Below are positions 32,353-39,682 of a stretch of 64,000 bases of DNA, in pieces (positions within the stretch are counted from its first letter, which is position 1; the number at the start of each line of letters is the position of its first letter). The notes beneath the pieces are model-generated. The model had not been told where the DNA came from and did not search any database. It saw only the letters and a program-made list of their open reading frames with translations. The DNA comes from Mesorhizobium loti (lineage in GTDB: Bacteria; Pseudomonadota; Alphaproteobacteria; Rhizobiales; Rhizobiaceae): NCBI RefSeq assembly GCF_002858745.1, contig NZ_PJRO01000009.1:1-64000 (forward strand), written 5' to 3'. Both the position numbers and the translations under genes were made by a program.

Positions 32353-33270
32353 ATGAACCAACGCGCGAGGTGGCTGCAGATGCTGGCCGGGCATGCCGGC
32401 AGGGCAGGGCTTGTGCTGCTGGCCGCCGGCATGGCCGTGCTTCTATGGCAGCCGACCGATGCCAACTGGTGGGCAGCACGGCTGTTCGGCGTCGCGACCC
32501 TGATGCTGACCGCTGTCACGCTCTTCATGCGCCCGGCCCCCACACAACGCTCCTGGCACAGGATCTTCGGCTGGGCCGCTCTGGCTGCCCTTGCCGGCCA
32601 TGTCATCGTCACCGCCGGTTTCCAGCCTGTGTTCTGGCGCTGGATGACCCCGGCAATACCGATCGAAATCGTTGCCGGCCTTGTCGCGCTTCTGGCCTTT
32701 CTCGTGGTGCTGTTCGTGCAGCGGTCCCGATCGCTGCGTCGGTGGCTCGGCCCTTTCTCGAGCCTGTCCGTGCACCGGACGGCAGGCTATCTGCTGATCG
32801 CAGCGGCCTGCACCCACATTTTTCTGATTGCCGGAATGGGCATCTTAACAGCCGCCATCCTGCTCACCGGTCTTTCTTTCTTTCTCATCGAGGGTTTCCT
32901 GCGCGAACGGCATGTTCTGGGGCTCGTGGCGACGCTGGCATTGTTCTCCGGTGCAATCGCCTGGCTGGCGATGGGATCGATGGCCGAAACGCGGCTGGCG
33001 AGCCTGCGAAAGGCACCGATCGATCATGCGCGCTTCCTTCACACCGACCACACCGGGCTGGCATGCGCCGGTTGCCATCACAACTTCATCGACCGGACCG
33101 GCAACGAGAACTGCCTTACCTGTCACAAGCGCATCTCGGTTTCGCAAACCACGCGCATCGACGGCATGTTCCACGCTTTCTGTTCCGATTGTCATCGCAC
33201 CGACAAGCGGGCAGGCAAGAAGTTCGGGCCGATCGACGATTGCAATGGCTGTCACGATCGGACTCCGTAG
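32353..33270 (+). CDS. Membrane protein with bis-His b-heme helices fused to a tetraheme c domain
   Basis: A 305-residue protein. Six or seven membrane helices cover residues 17-207. Two helices have His pairs spaced H-x13-H (His69/His83 and His141/His155), the pattern of ferric-reductase or cytochrome b folds that hold two stacked b hemes. The C-terminal 85 residues contain four CxxCH sites (238, 254, 277, 297), as in small tetraheme c domains. It could move electrons between the quinone pool and periplasmic partners. GGGAGAGGG precedes the ATG at 32353. It is divergent from the AraC gene beside the amine dehydrogenase operon, so it may take its electrons; this is inference. Confidence 0.82.
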   Translation: MNQRARWLQMLAGHAGRAGLVLLAAGMAVLLWQPTDANWWAARLFGVATLMLTAVTLFMRPAPTQRSWHRIFGWAALAALAGHVIVTAGFQPVFWRWMTPAIPIEIVAGLVALLAFLVVLFVQRSRSLRRWLGPFSSLSVHRTAGYLLIAAACTHIFLIAGMGILTAAILLTGLSFFLIEGFLRERHVLGLVATLALFSGAIAWLAMGSMAETRLASLRKAPIDHARFLHTDHTGLACAGCHHNFIDRTGNENCLTCHKRISVSQTTRIDGMFHAFCSDCHRTDKRAGKKFGPIDDCNGCHDRTP

Positions 33271-33298
33271 CGGTGGCTGGCCGGGTGGGTTGTTGGTC

Positions 33299-33390
33299 TG
33301 GAGCGCCGCGGGTCCCATCGGACGTGCAAAGGACGCTCCAACACCTTTATCTACGCGTCGTGCTGTCCGATTTTCGGGCCGATGCGCTAG
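33299..33390. repeat. Dispersed repeat, near full-length copy (TGGAGCG..CGCTCCA + GATTTTCGGGCCGATGCGCTAG)
   Basis: TGGAGCG (33299-33305) pairs with CGCTCCA (33334-33340), followed by CGTCGTGCTGTCCG and the shared end GATTTTCGGGCCGATGCGCTAG. The terminal CTA (33387-33389) is the stop codon of the minus-strand DUF982 gene. Confidence 0.75.
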
Positions 33391-33686
33391 GAAGCCACGA
33401 ATTTCGAAATGTCTGCGAGCGTGTGAGCAATTTCCCTCGGGAAGCGATGGCGATTGCGTACGATGCGGTTCTGTTCGGTCGCGGCCTTCATGAAAGCGCC
33501 GAACGCTGCGCGCGGGCTGCATTCGCCTTCCTGGGCGCGCTCGATCAGGTCGACCGCGCGCAGGTAACTTTCGCAGTCCTTGTCCGGCCAGGAGCGGCGC
33601 ATCGCATTGGCCATGTCGGCCATGTTGCGGATCACAAATTTGCTTCCGCAAGCCGTTCGGAAACTTACCGGTGTGAAACAAGCCAT
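33387..33686 (-). CDS. DUF982 family small protein
   Basis: A 99-residue protein fitting DUF982, a family expanded in rhizobia and of unknown function. Recognisable parts are GSKFVIRNMADMANAMRRSWPDKDCESYLRAVDLIERAQEGECSPRAAFGAFMKAATEQNRIV. The start at 33686 has AAGGAGG nine bases upstream; the longer frame to 33806 is not needed. Its TAG stop is the end of a dispersed repeat. It belongs to the stress-type gene group that follows. Confidence 0.8.
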   Translation of the reverse strand: MACFTPVSFRTACGSKFVIRNMADMANAMRRSWPDKDCESYLRAVDLIERAQEGECSPRAAFGAFMKAATEQNRIVRNRHRFPREIAHTLADISKFVAS

Positions 33687-33816
33687 CGGCCATGTCCTCC
33701 TTGGTTTCGCGTGACGGCATTTTCGCCATCGCACATCAAAATTCCCGGCTGCGCGGTACGAGCAGCCGCTCGACGCACCCGAGGTTTGATAAGCGATCGG
33801 GGCCAAGCTCGTTCCA

Positions 33817-33845
33817 ACACAGTATGTTTCACGGACACATACTGT
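33817..33845. terminator. 10-bp perfect hairpin, CACAGTATGT/ACATACTGTG
   Basis: Arms at 33817-33826 and 33836-33845 are separated by 9 bases. It lies downstream of the minus-strand gene at 33891-34112 and upstream of the DUF982 gene, so it could be a terminator for the first or an operator for the second. There is no T-run. Confidence 0.45.
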
Positions 33846-33890
33846 GCAGGAATATGATTTAATACCAATGGCTTGGCGAGAATCCGGGTA

Positions 33891-34112
33891 TTATCGTCCC
33901 GATTTGCGTTCCAGGTAGATTTCAAGACTCTCGATCATCTCGTCCTGGTCCAGGATCCCTTGCGAGACCAAATCCATCGTTGCCCGGGCCAGATCTTCGG
34001 CCGCCGGGCTGCCATGGCAAAAGCCATGGTCACCACAAACATCATCGTAGATTCGCTGCAGGGCAGCCAGGTCGTCGGGGTGCGCAACGCCACTGCTGAA
34101 AGAGACAGTCAT
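33891..34112 (-). CDS. Small conserved-type hypothetical protein, 73 residues
   Basis: An acidic 73-residue soluble protein with DDLAALQRIYDDVCGDHGFCHGSPAAEDLARATMDLVSQGILDQDEMIESLEIYL. It is predicted mainly helical and has no membrane segment. I do not recognise a named family, though short proteins of this kind (an HGF..GSPAAEDLA region followed by a Leu-rich helix) are common in rhizobia. The ATG has GGGAGG eight bases upstream, which makes the frame credible. It is divergent from the DUF4142 gene. Confidence 0.7.
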   Translation of the reverse strand: MTVSFSSGVAHPDDLAALQRIYDDVCGDHGFCHGSPAAEDLARATMDLVSQGILDQDEMIESLEIYLERKSGR

Positions 34113-34303
34113 GTCGACCTCCCTTGGGCATGCTTTGTCTGCACAGATACTGCGCCGTGGTCGATCGGCATGTGCAGCATTGGCGGTGAACGCTGATCAA
34201 ACCTCGGGTCGGCATCTATTAGCGCCTTGCGCGGCCCAGATTCAAATCACTTTCGATTGCATGTCCTCGTGGCAATCGGCCGATCGATGCGACGTCATTT
34301 GAT

Positions 34304-34328
34304 GGAACGATCGCAGCACGCTCTCGTT
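34304..34328 (+). promoter_or_regulatory. EcfG-type general stress promoter for DUF4142 gene
   Basis: GGAAC (34304-34308), 16 bases, CGTT (34325-34328), ending 24 bases before the start codon. This is an exact match to the alphaproteobacterial EcfG/RpoE2 consensus. Confidence 0.7.
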
Positions 34329-34352
34329 CGGGCTTCGATACAGGAGAAGATC

Positions 34353-34880
34353 ATGAAAAGTTTCGTTCTCGCTGCCGTCATCGCCCTTGCCCCTGCGGCC
34401 GCGTTGGCACAATCCGCTACGGAAAGGACGGGCGTGAACACGCTGCTTGGCGTGGCCCCTTCAACCGCGGATTTCGTCAGGAAAGCCGCGACCAGTGATC
34501 TCTTCGAGATCGCGGCGGGCGAACTTGCCATCGAACGGGCCGATCCGGCCACCAGGGAATTCGCCGAGCAGATGGTGCGCGACCACGAGCGAACAAGCAG
34601 CGAACTGAAACAGTTGGTGGAAAACCGGGCCGCCGATGTCGTCGTCCCGACCGAAATGACGGAGGACCAGAAGGAAACGCTGGCAACGCTTCAGGGGCTA
34701 CGGGGAAAAGATTTCAGCGATCGCTACCATTCCGACCAGGTCAAGGCGCATGCGGATGCGGTCGACCTGTTCCAGCGCTATGGCGAAAAGGTTGAGCAGA
34801 CTGCGATCCAGAGCTGGGCGGCGAATACGCTTCCGACGCTGCGGCATCATCTCGAGATGGCCAAGGAGCTGAACAGGTAG
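34353..34880 (+). CDS. Secreted DUF4142 protein
   Basis: A 175-residue exported protein with a signal peptide (MKSFVLAAVIALAPAAALAQ) and a DUF4142 four-helix, ferritin-like domain: DFVRKAATSDLFEIAAGELAIERADPATREFAEQMVRDHERTSSELKQLV, then HADAVDLFQRYGEKVEQTAIQSWAANTLPTLRHHLEMAKEL. The family is periplasmic with no settled function and often appears among stress-induced genes. CAGGAGAAG precedes the ATG, and an exact EcfG promoter match sits 25 bases upstream. Confidence 0.9.
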   Translation: MKSFVLAAVIALAPAAALAQSATERTGVNTLLGVAPSTADFVRKAATSDLFEIAAGELAIERADPATREFAEQMVRDHERTSSELKQLVENRAADVVVPTEMTEDQKETLATLQGLRGKDFSDRYHSDQVKAHADAVDLFQRYGEKVEQTAIQSWAANTLPTLRHHLEMAKELNR

Positions 34881-34977
34881 AGGCAATGCGTCTGGACCGC
34901 CGCCCGGCCGTACGCCATTCTGTCTTCCTTGGTGCGCGCGACGATGAGAACGCTGGCGCGATTGTGTGGGAGTAGTC

Positions 34978-35847
34978 ATGACATCAGCAGACAAATCCGC
35001 GGTTCAGCTTACTCATCCGGAGCGCGTCTACTGGGAGGATGCCGGTGTCACCAAGGCCGGTCTCGCGGACTATTATGCGGAAGCGTGGCCGCGCATGGCG
35101 CCGTTCGTGACCGGGCGACCGCTGGCTCTGCTGCGCTGTCCGGAAGGCACCGCCGGCCAGTGTTTTTTCCAGAAACATGCGTGGCGGGGCCACGCCAAGG
35201 AAATCCTCACCGTTCAGGATCCGAATGACAACTCCGAAGAGCCCATCCTGGCGATCGACAGTTTCGACGGGCTGATCGGGCTTGTCCAGGCCGCGACGCT
35301 GGAGATTCATCCCTGGCAGGCGCCCCTGGCCGACCTCGAACACCCGGATCAGATCGTCATGGATCTCGATCCCGGAGAGGGAATAAGCTGGCAGGACCTG
35401 ATCGATGCCGCGTTGGAGGTTCGCACACGCCTGCAAAAGGCTGGTCTCAACGCCTTCGTCAAGACAACCGGCGGCAAGGGCATCCACGTCGTCGCGCCGC
35501 TCAAGCCAGTCACCGGTTGGGAGGACGTAAAGGCATTCGCCAAGGCGATCGCCGACGATATGGCTTCCGACAGCCCCGACAGATATGTCGCGACGATTAC
35601 CAAGTCGAAGCGCGCCGGTCATATCCTCATCGACTATCTGCGCAATCAGCGAGGCGCGACGGCAGTCGCTCCCTACGCAAGCCGGGCACGCGCCAGCGCA
35701 CCCGTTTCGATGCCGCTTGAGTGGGATGAACTTGGTCCACTGGCCGGTTCCGCCCATTTCACCGTGAACAACGCGTCAAGCCGGTTGGGCGCGGTCGATC
35801 CCTGGCAGGATTTTCGCAAGGCGGCAATGGCTCTGAAACGACGCTGA
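34978..35847 (+). CDS. Stand-alone LigD-type primase-polymerase domain protein
   Basis: A 289-residue protein of the LigD polymerase (PrimPol) family without ligase or nuclease domains. It has the N-terminal LTHPERVYWEDAGVTKAGLADYY, FFQKHAWRGH, the metal-binding motif IVMDLDPGEGISW with the paired Asp, the TTGGKGIHVVAPL motif and the late KSKRAGHILIDYLRNQRGATAVAPYASRARA. Such proteins fill gaps in Ku-dependent end joining. No ku or ligD ligase gene is in the window. The ATG at 34978 has GGGAG upstream. It sits in the stress gene cluster. Confidence 0.9.
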   Translation: MTSADKSAVQLTHPERVYWEDAGVTKAGLADYYAEAWPRMAPFVTGRPLALLRCPEGTAGQCFFQKHAWRGHAKEILTVQDPNDNSEEPILAIDSFDGLIGLVQAATLEIHPWQAPLADLEHPDQIVMDLDPGEGISWQDLIDAALEVRTRLQKAGLNAFVKTTGGKGIHVVAPLKPVTGWEDVKAFAKAIADDMASDSPDRYVATITKSKRAGHILIDYLRNQRGATAVAPYASRARASAPVSMPLEWDELGPLAGSAHFTVNNASSRLGAVDPWQDFRKAAMALKRR

Positions 35848-35872
35848 GCTTGCCGTTGGACATCCATGCGAC

Positions 35873-35905
35873 GCTGGGAGCGTCCGCAGATCGGACGCTC
35901 CCAGC
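35873..35905. terminator. Perfect 14-bp hairpin between convergent genes
   Basis: GCTGGGAGCGTCCG (35873-35886) pairs perfectly with 35892-35905 across CAGAT. It lies between the convergent polymerase gene and CBS-domain gene and could end transcription from both sides. The arms also resemble the GGAGCG/CGCTCC ends of the dispersed repeats. Confidence 0.65.
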
Positions 35906-35920
35906 ATTTCGTTGCATCCG

Positions 35921-36358
35921 CTAGTGAGTGGTCTGCGAATGCTCGCCGCCGCGCTGTGAGATGCCGCCGAGTGCCTCGCCCGCGTGCATCGCTTCACCAT
36001 TCGTCGCAAGATCGCCGAGCGACACGATGCCGACCAGGCGCTTGTCGCGATTGAGCACAGGCAGGCGCCGCACCTGGATGTCGCCCATGTTCTGAAGAAC
36101 GGCGCTGACTTCCTCATCATCGAAGCAATATTTGACGTCGGATGTCATCACATCCCGCACCGGCGTTTCCGGACCCTTGCCCATGGCAACACCGCGTACC
36201 GCGATATCGCGGTCGGTGACCATGCCGATCAGGTGATCACCCTCGGCAACTGGCAGCAGCCCTGCGTCCAGGCTGGCCATGGCTTGCGCCACATCGCGCA
36301 AGGTCGCGTCGGGCATGGCGATCTTCACGTCCTTGGTCATGCAATCTCGTACTCTCAT
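35921..36358 (-). CDS. Two-CBS-domain protein
   Basis: A 145-residue protein made of a tandem CBS pair. The first repeat is VRDCMTKDVKIAMPDATLRDVAQAMASLDAGLLPVAEGDHLIGMVTDRDIAVR; the second is VRDVMTSDVKYCFDDEEVSAVLQNMGDIQVRRLPVLNRDKRLVGIVSLGDLA. CBS pairs bind adenosine nucleotides and sense energy state. The longer frame runs upstream across the divergent gene; the ATG at 36358 starts the first domain. It is divergent from the iron permease-like gene with a symmetric EcfG-type promoter between them. Confidence 0.92.
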   Translation of the reverse strand: MRVRDCMTKDVKIAMPDATLRDVAQAMASLDAGLLPVAEGDHLIGMVTDRDIAVRGVAMGKGPETPVRDVMTSDVKYCFDDEEVSAVLQNMGDIQVRRLPVLNRDKRLVGIVSLGDLATNGEAMHAGEALGGISQRGGEHSQTTH

Positions 36359-36468
36359 GGTGATCTCCCGGAGTTTGACGCCCCACGCCGATCGAGTGAT
36401 GCAAGCCCAATGAGTGGGCGACAAAAACGTTCCGATGAAAGTCGCGCTCAGCGCGGAACGAGTTTCTC

Positions 36469-36496
36469 GGAACGAGAGCACTGATGGCGTCGTTCC
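36469..36496. promoter_or_regulatory. Bidirectional EcfG-type promoter
   Basis: GGAACG (36469-36474) and CGTTCC (36491-36496) are inverted copies. On the plus strand this reads GGAAC-N17-CGTT toward the permease-like gene; on the minus strand it reads GGAAC-N17-CGTT toward the CBS gene. One symmetric site thus provides exact matches to the consensus in both directions. Confidence 0.7.
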
Positions 36497-36529
36497 AACC
36501 CTTGCCGACGGGCGAGGGAGATGGATGCC

Positions 36530-36919
36530 ATGAAACCGGAACAGATATTCACTCACGTTGCGAATGCCGTTTCCCATGCCGCCGGCAAGGCGATCACCTT
36601 CGGGCTTTGCGTGCTGGCGGTGCTGTTGTGGGCTGTGACCGGACCTTACTTCGACTATTCGGATACGTGGCAGCTGATCATCAACACCAGCACCACCATC
36701 ATCACTTTCCTCATGGTCTTCCTGATCCAGAACACCCAGAACAGGGATAATGCGGCCATCCAGACCAAGCTGGATGAGTTGATCAGGGCGTCGGAGGCGA
36801 AGAACCGACTGATCGGCATAGAGCATCTGACCGAAAAAGAGGTCGAGCACCTGCGCAAGGATATCGAACAGAAGGTGAGAGCACTGGCGAAAACCAAACC
36901 GCGCGAGCTCTCCAAGTAA
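36530..36919 (+). CDS. Low-affinity iron permease family membrane protein
   Basis: A 129-residue protein with two membrane helices (about residues 19-38 and 48-66; the second reads LIINTSTTIITFLMVFLIQNTQNRDNAAIQTKLDELIRA) followed by a charged helical tail. This is the short bacterial form of the low-affinity iron permease family (PF04120); iron transport has not been shown for such short members. ATGs at 36521 and 36530 are in frame; the second is preferred because GAGGGAG lies nine bases before it. Transcription probably starts from the EcfG-type site at 36469-36496. Confidence 0.85.
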   Translation: MKPEQIFTHVANAVSHAAGKAITFGLCVLAVLLWAVTGPYFDYSDTWQLIINTSTTIITFLMVFLIQNTQNRDNAAIQTKLDELIRASEAKNRLIGIEHLTEKEVEHLRKDIEQKVRALAKTKPRELSK

Positions 36920-36981
36920 GAGCGCCTCGCTGGAATGTTCAGCAGGAGGCATGGCCGGGCTCCCCAAAAATCCGAAATTTG

Positions 36982-37007
36982 GGAACCTCAGCCTATGGGC
37001 ATGGGTT
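36982..37007 (+). promoter_or_regulatory. Weak EcfG-type promoter match
   Basis: GGAAC (36982-36986), 17 bases, GGTT (37004-37007), 35 bases before the start at 37042. It has the -35 and the TT of the -10, but the first base of CGTT differs. Confidence 0.4.
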
Positions 37008-37041
37008 GGTTCGATGAGACTTCGGCAAGAAGGAGGTTCTC

Positions 37042-37527
37042 ATGCAGATCCTGAAAACAATCGTCGACCATGGGCTGATGCCGGTGGTGGAATTTCACGG
37101 GCAAGGCGGAGAAGAAATCCAGGTTCGGCTGAAGGCCCGCTCGGCCGCTGATGACGACGAGACCCTCATCGAGGTGGCGAAAGTGATGATGCTGCATGCC
37201 GCCGCCTTCGATCCGCCAATCCAGGACAGGGGCATGCGCGGCAAAGACGAAATTAAACCGGACTGGGATGGGCCGGGCGAAAAGCTGACCCGTTCAAACA
37301 ACAGGAGTTTGTCCGATGCGCTTGCGACACCGAACAGTTCAAAAAAGCGTAAGGCGGCGCCCCGTGTCACGCCAGCACCGGAGTTGGCAACAGCCGATCC
37401 GGTGGTGAAATTCCTGGCCGAAAAAACCGACCTTTCGCCGAACCAGGCCAGGGATCTTGTTGATCGGGAAGGGCGGAATTTGCGCAAACTGCGCAAGATT
37501 GCCCGCACCATGAAAGCCGAAAGCTGA
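37042..37527 (+). CDS. Hypothetical basic protein, 161 residues
   Basis: A soluble 161-residue protein of unknown function. The N-terminal 70 residues are a mixed alpha/beta stretch (MQILKTIVDHGLMPVVEFHGQGGEEIQVRLKARSA). The middle is low-complexity and basic (NSSKKRKAAPRVTPAPELATADP). The C-terminal KFLAEKTDLSPNQARDLVDREGRNLRKLRKIARTM faintly resembles DUF3606-type helices. AAGGAGG seven bases before the ATG supports the start. It lies within the stress-type cluster. Confidence 0.75.
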   Translation: MQILKTIVDHGLMPVVEFHGQGGEEIQVRLKARSAADDDETLIEVAKVMMLHAAAFDPPIQDRGMRGKDEIKPDWDGPGEKLTRSNNRSLSDALATPNSSKKRKAAPRVTPAPELATADPVVKFLAEKTDLSPNQARDLVDREGRNLRKLRKIARTMKAES

Positions 37528-37593
37528 CCTGCTTTCCGGCTGAGATCGACGAGCGAGGCGATTGAACGTCGCGTTCCCCTTCTGAAAATAAAT

Positions 37594-37619
37594 GGAACGA
37601 GCCACCATCCGGTAACGTT
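37594..37619 (+). promoter_or_regulatory. EcfG-type general stress promoter for DUF3309 gene
   Basis: GGAAC (37594-37598), 17 bases, CGTT (37616-37619), ending 55 bases before the ATG. Exact match to the consensus. Confidence 0.7.
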
Positions 37620-37674
37620 CGATTTGAGCTTGGAAATTCCGAGCTCGATTTAAGAATTTCATAAGGAGAGAACT

Positions 37675-37839
37675 ATGAGCCTCGGCACAATTCTTGTGAT
37701 CATTCTGATCCTGCTCTTGCTGGGTGGCTTCAGTGGTCTCGGCGGCGGTCCGTTTTACGGAACCGGTTATTATGGCGGTGGCGGATTGTCCCTGCTGCTC
37801 ATCATCATCGTTGTCCTGATTGTGCTCGGACGCGTCTGA
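37675..37839 (+). CDS. DUF3309-type small membrane protein, 54 residues
   Basis: A 54-residue protein: a hydrophobic helix (LGTILVIILILLLLGGF), a Gly/Tyr-rich loop (GGPFYGTGYYGGGG) and a second helix (LSLLLIIIVVLIVLGRV). This is the layout of DUF3309, tiny membrane proteins widespread in rhizobia and often under general-stress control. AAGGAGAG seven bases before the ATG and an exact EcfG promoter match support it. Function unknown. Confidence 0.85.
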   Translation: MSLGTILVIILILLLLGGFSGLGGGPFYGTGYYGGGGLSLLLIIIVVLIVLGRV

Positions 37840-37853
37840 GTGCGGGAGGCATC

Positions 37854-38050
37854 ATGACCGAGGAGATTCCAGAAGAGAGAGCAAGCAGGGGCGCAAAGGA
37901 ACCCACGTCCTTTGGATTTTGGTGGTCAGTCTCATTCTCGCGCTGGTCGCCTGCGGCGCAGTGGAAATTTACGGACGCACAACCATGGATACCGGGTCAA
38001 CTCCGCCGGTTACGCAACCCTGGCGGCGAATGAAATTACCCAACCCCTAG
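37854..38050 (+). pseudogene. Small single-helix membrane protein gene, apparently frameshifted
   Basis: An ATG at 37854 with GGGAGG upstream opens a frame (MTEEIPEERASRGAKE) that soon loses sense. Another frame of the same strand carries KQGRKGTHVLWILVVSLILALVACGAVEIYGRTT, a convincing membrane helix, to a stop at 38050, but it has no usable start of its own. The two halves fit one protein if the frame shifts once near 37875-37890. The span of 197 bases is not a multiple of three. Either the gene is broken or the assembly has an indel. The alternative is translation from a TTG at 37820 overlapping the DUF3309 gene. Confidence 0.5.
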
Positions 38051-38061
38051 GAGCAAGGATC

Positions 38062-38502
38062 ATGCGTAATCTGGCGACGAAAACCCCTGAACAGGTCGAG
38101 CATCTGCAGGAGCTGGCAACGGCCCGTTTCGCACCTGAATTTCTGCGCGCGGCGCTGCAGCGGCTTTCCAAGACTCGCGGCAAAGAAGATCTCGACAAGT
38201 TCGAGCGCGAAATGATCGAACTGATCGAGGGGCAGAGCGAAGAAGACGACGCGGATCTTCCTCTCCTCAAGGAATTCGCGATCGAGCAACTGTACCAGGT
38301 GATACGGGAGGCAAAAGAGTTTCCAGACATAAAACAGCGGCTTGAGGATATCGCCAGACGGCGCACTTCAGGCCGTTCCGAAGACTCCGAGATGCTGGAG
38401 GAGCAGCTTCAGTCGGGGCTGGAAGACAGCTTCCCGGCGAGCGATCCGCCGGCAGTCGTTTCATCCACCATTTCAGGGGCGAAAGAACGGCGCGAGAAAT
38501 AG
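38062..38502 (+). CDS. Hypothetical protein with DSFPASDPP tail
   Basis: A 146-residue, highly charged helical protein. It ends LEDSFPASDPPAVVSSTISG, a motif found at the ends of many small rhizobial proteins of unknown role. The central part (RFAPEFLRAALQRLSKTRGKEDLDKFEREMIELIEGQ) may form a coiled helix. AGGAGCAAGGA precedes the ATG at 38062. It sits between the frameshifted membrane gene and topoisomerase IB. Confidence 0.75.
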   Translation: MRNLATKTPEQVEHLQELATARFAPEFLRAALQRLSKTRGKEDLDKFEREMIELIEGQSEEDDADLPLLKEFAIEQLYQVIREAKEFPDIKQRLEDIARRRTSGRSEDSEMLEEQLQSGLEDSFPASDPPAVVSSTISGAKERREK

Positions 38503-38552
38503 CTCCTCGTGGATCGCAGAAACGGTCCGGTCCGTCCAGAAAGGGCACTTCC

Positions 38553-39623
38553 TTGGACAATCCAGGCACGGCAAAGGAAACCTTGCGGGATGGGGCGGAA
38601 GCGGCGCGTGCGATTGCGCTGCGCTATGTTACGGACGACGAAGCTGGCATTCTTCGTCGCCGGGCCGGGCGCGGGTTTCGCTTTGTCGACCCCAAGGGCA
38701 GCAAGGTCAGCAGCGAATCCGACCGTGCGCGCATCCGGTCGCTTGCGATACCACCTGCCTGGACCGAGGTCTGGGTATGTCGCGACGACAGGGGGCATAT
38801 CCAGGCAACCGGCAGGGACGCGCGTGGCCGCCGCCAGTATCTTTACCATCGGGACTGGCTCCGAACACGCGATGAAGCCAAGTTTTCGAGCCTGATCCCT
38901 TATGCGCGAGCATTGCCGGCGATGCGACTGCGAGTCGATCGTGACCTGCGCAGGCATGGCTTGCCGCGCGAGCGCGTGCTGGCGGTTGTCGTCTGGCTGC
39001 TCGACAACACCCTGATCAGGATCGGTAACCCGGCCTATACCCGGGAGAACGGCAGTTTCGGCCTGACGACGCTGCGGGACAAACATGTCGATATCATCGG
39101 CTCGACCTTGCGTTTCGTCTTCAAGGGCAAGTCCGGCAAGGCGTGGAATTTGAAACTGACCGACCGGCGTATCGCAGGCGTCGTGCGCCACACGCAGGAA
39201 CTGCCAGGCCAAACCCTGTTTCAATATCTGGACGACAGCGGGGACCGTGCGACGGTGACGTCGCATGCCGTCAACGCCTATATCGGCGACATTTGCGGCT
39301 TCAGCTCGAAGCACTTCAGGACATGGGGCGCTACGGTGCAGGCTTTGTCCCTGTTCGCGCAGACGCCTTTGCCTGAAACCAAGAAAGAGACGGCGGAGCT
39401 TCGTAACCGCACGATCGACAAGGTGGCCGCAACGCTTGGCAACACACGCTCGGTCTGCCGTAGCGGCTACATCCATCCCCGGATTATCGCTTCATGGGAA
39501 AGCGGACAGCTGCCGGCAGAACTAAAAGCGGCGGGGCCGCTCAGGAGGAAGGAATTTCTCGACATCGACGAAGTCCGCACCCTGGCGTGGCTGCTTCGTG
39601 TGGAGAAGGGATCGGACCCCTGA
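38553..39623 (+). CDS. DNA topoisomerase IB
   Basis: A 356-residue poxvirus-like type IB topoisomerase, which relaxes supercoils through a 3'-phosphotyrosine intermediate. N-terminal clamp motifs include GRGFRFVDPKGSKVSSESDRARIRSLAIPPAWTEVWVCRDDRGHIQATGRDARGRRQYLYH. Catalytic-domain motifs are LIRIGNPAYTRENGSFGLTTLRDKHV, the KHFRTWGATV motif near 253, and the nucleophile Tyr306 in VCRSGYIHPRII. No in-frame ATG exists near the N-terminus, so the TTG at 38553, with AAGGG upstream, is the likely start. Confidence 0.92.
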   Translation: MDNPGTAKETLRDGAEAARAIALRYVTDDEAGILRRRAGRGFRFVDPKGSKVSSESDRARIRSLAIPPAWTEVWVCRDDRGHIQATGRDARGRRQYLYHRDWLRTRDEAKFSSLIPYARALPAMRLRVDRDLRRHGLPRERVLAVVVWLLDNTLIRIGNPAYTRENGSFGLTTLRDKHVDIIGSTLRFVFKGKSGKAWNLKLTDRRIAGVVRHTQELPGQTLFQYLDDSGDRATVTSHAVNAYIGDICGFSSKHFRTWGATVQALSLFAQTPLPETKKETAELRNRTIDKVAATLGNTRSVCRSGYIHPRIIASWESGQLPAELKAAGPLRRKEFLDIDEVRTLAWLLRVEKGSDP

Positions 39624-39633
39624 GATCAAATTC

Positions 39634-39658
39634 GGAACCCATCGCCGGTGAACGGGTT
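39634..39658 (+). promoter_or_regulatory. Weak EcfG-type promoter match
   Basis: GGAAC (39634-39638), 16 bases, GGTT (39655-39658), 25 bases before the start at 39683. The first base of CGTT differs. Confidence 0.4.
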
Positions 39659-39682
39659 CTGGTTTCATGAAAGGAGAAGCCG

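Noticed and set aside
33789..33814. EcfG-type promoter for the DUF982 gene on the minus strand
   Set aside because: GGAAC is present with TT at the right distance, but the -10 reads GCTT and the site is over 100 bases from the start codon.
32118..33857. 579-residue plus-strand frame overlapping the tetraheme protein gene
   Set aside because: It covers the same bases as the CxxCH-rich gene in another frame, contains no domain and runs through a repeat.
34978..35847. Complete non-homologous end-joining system
   Set aside because: Only the polymerase domain protein is present; no ku or ATP-dependent ligase gene was seen in the window.
37820..37875. TTG start at 37820 for the small membrane protein
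   Set aside because: It lies inside the DUF3309 gene without a ribosome binding site, whereas a good site precedes the ATG at 37854 in the other frame; kept only as an alternative.
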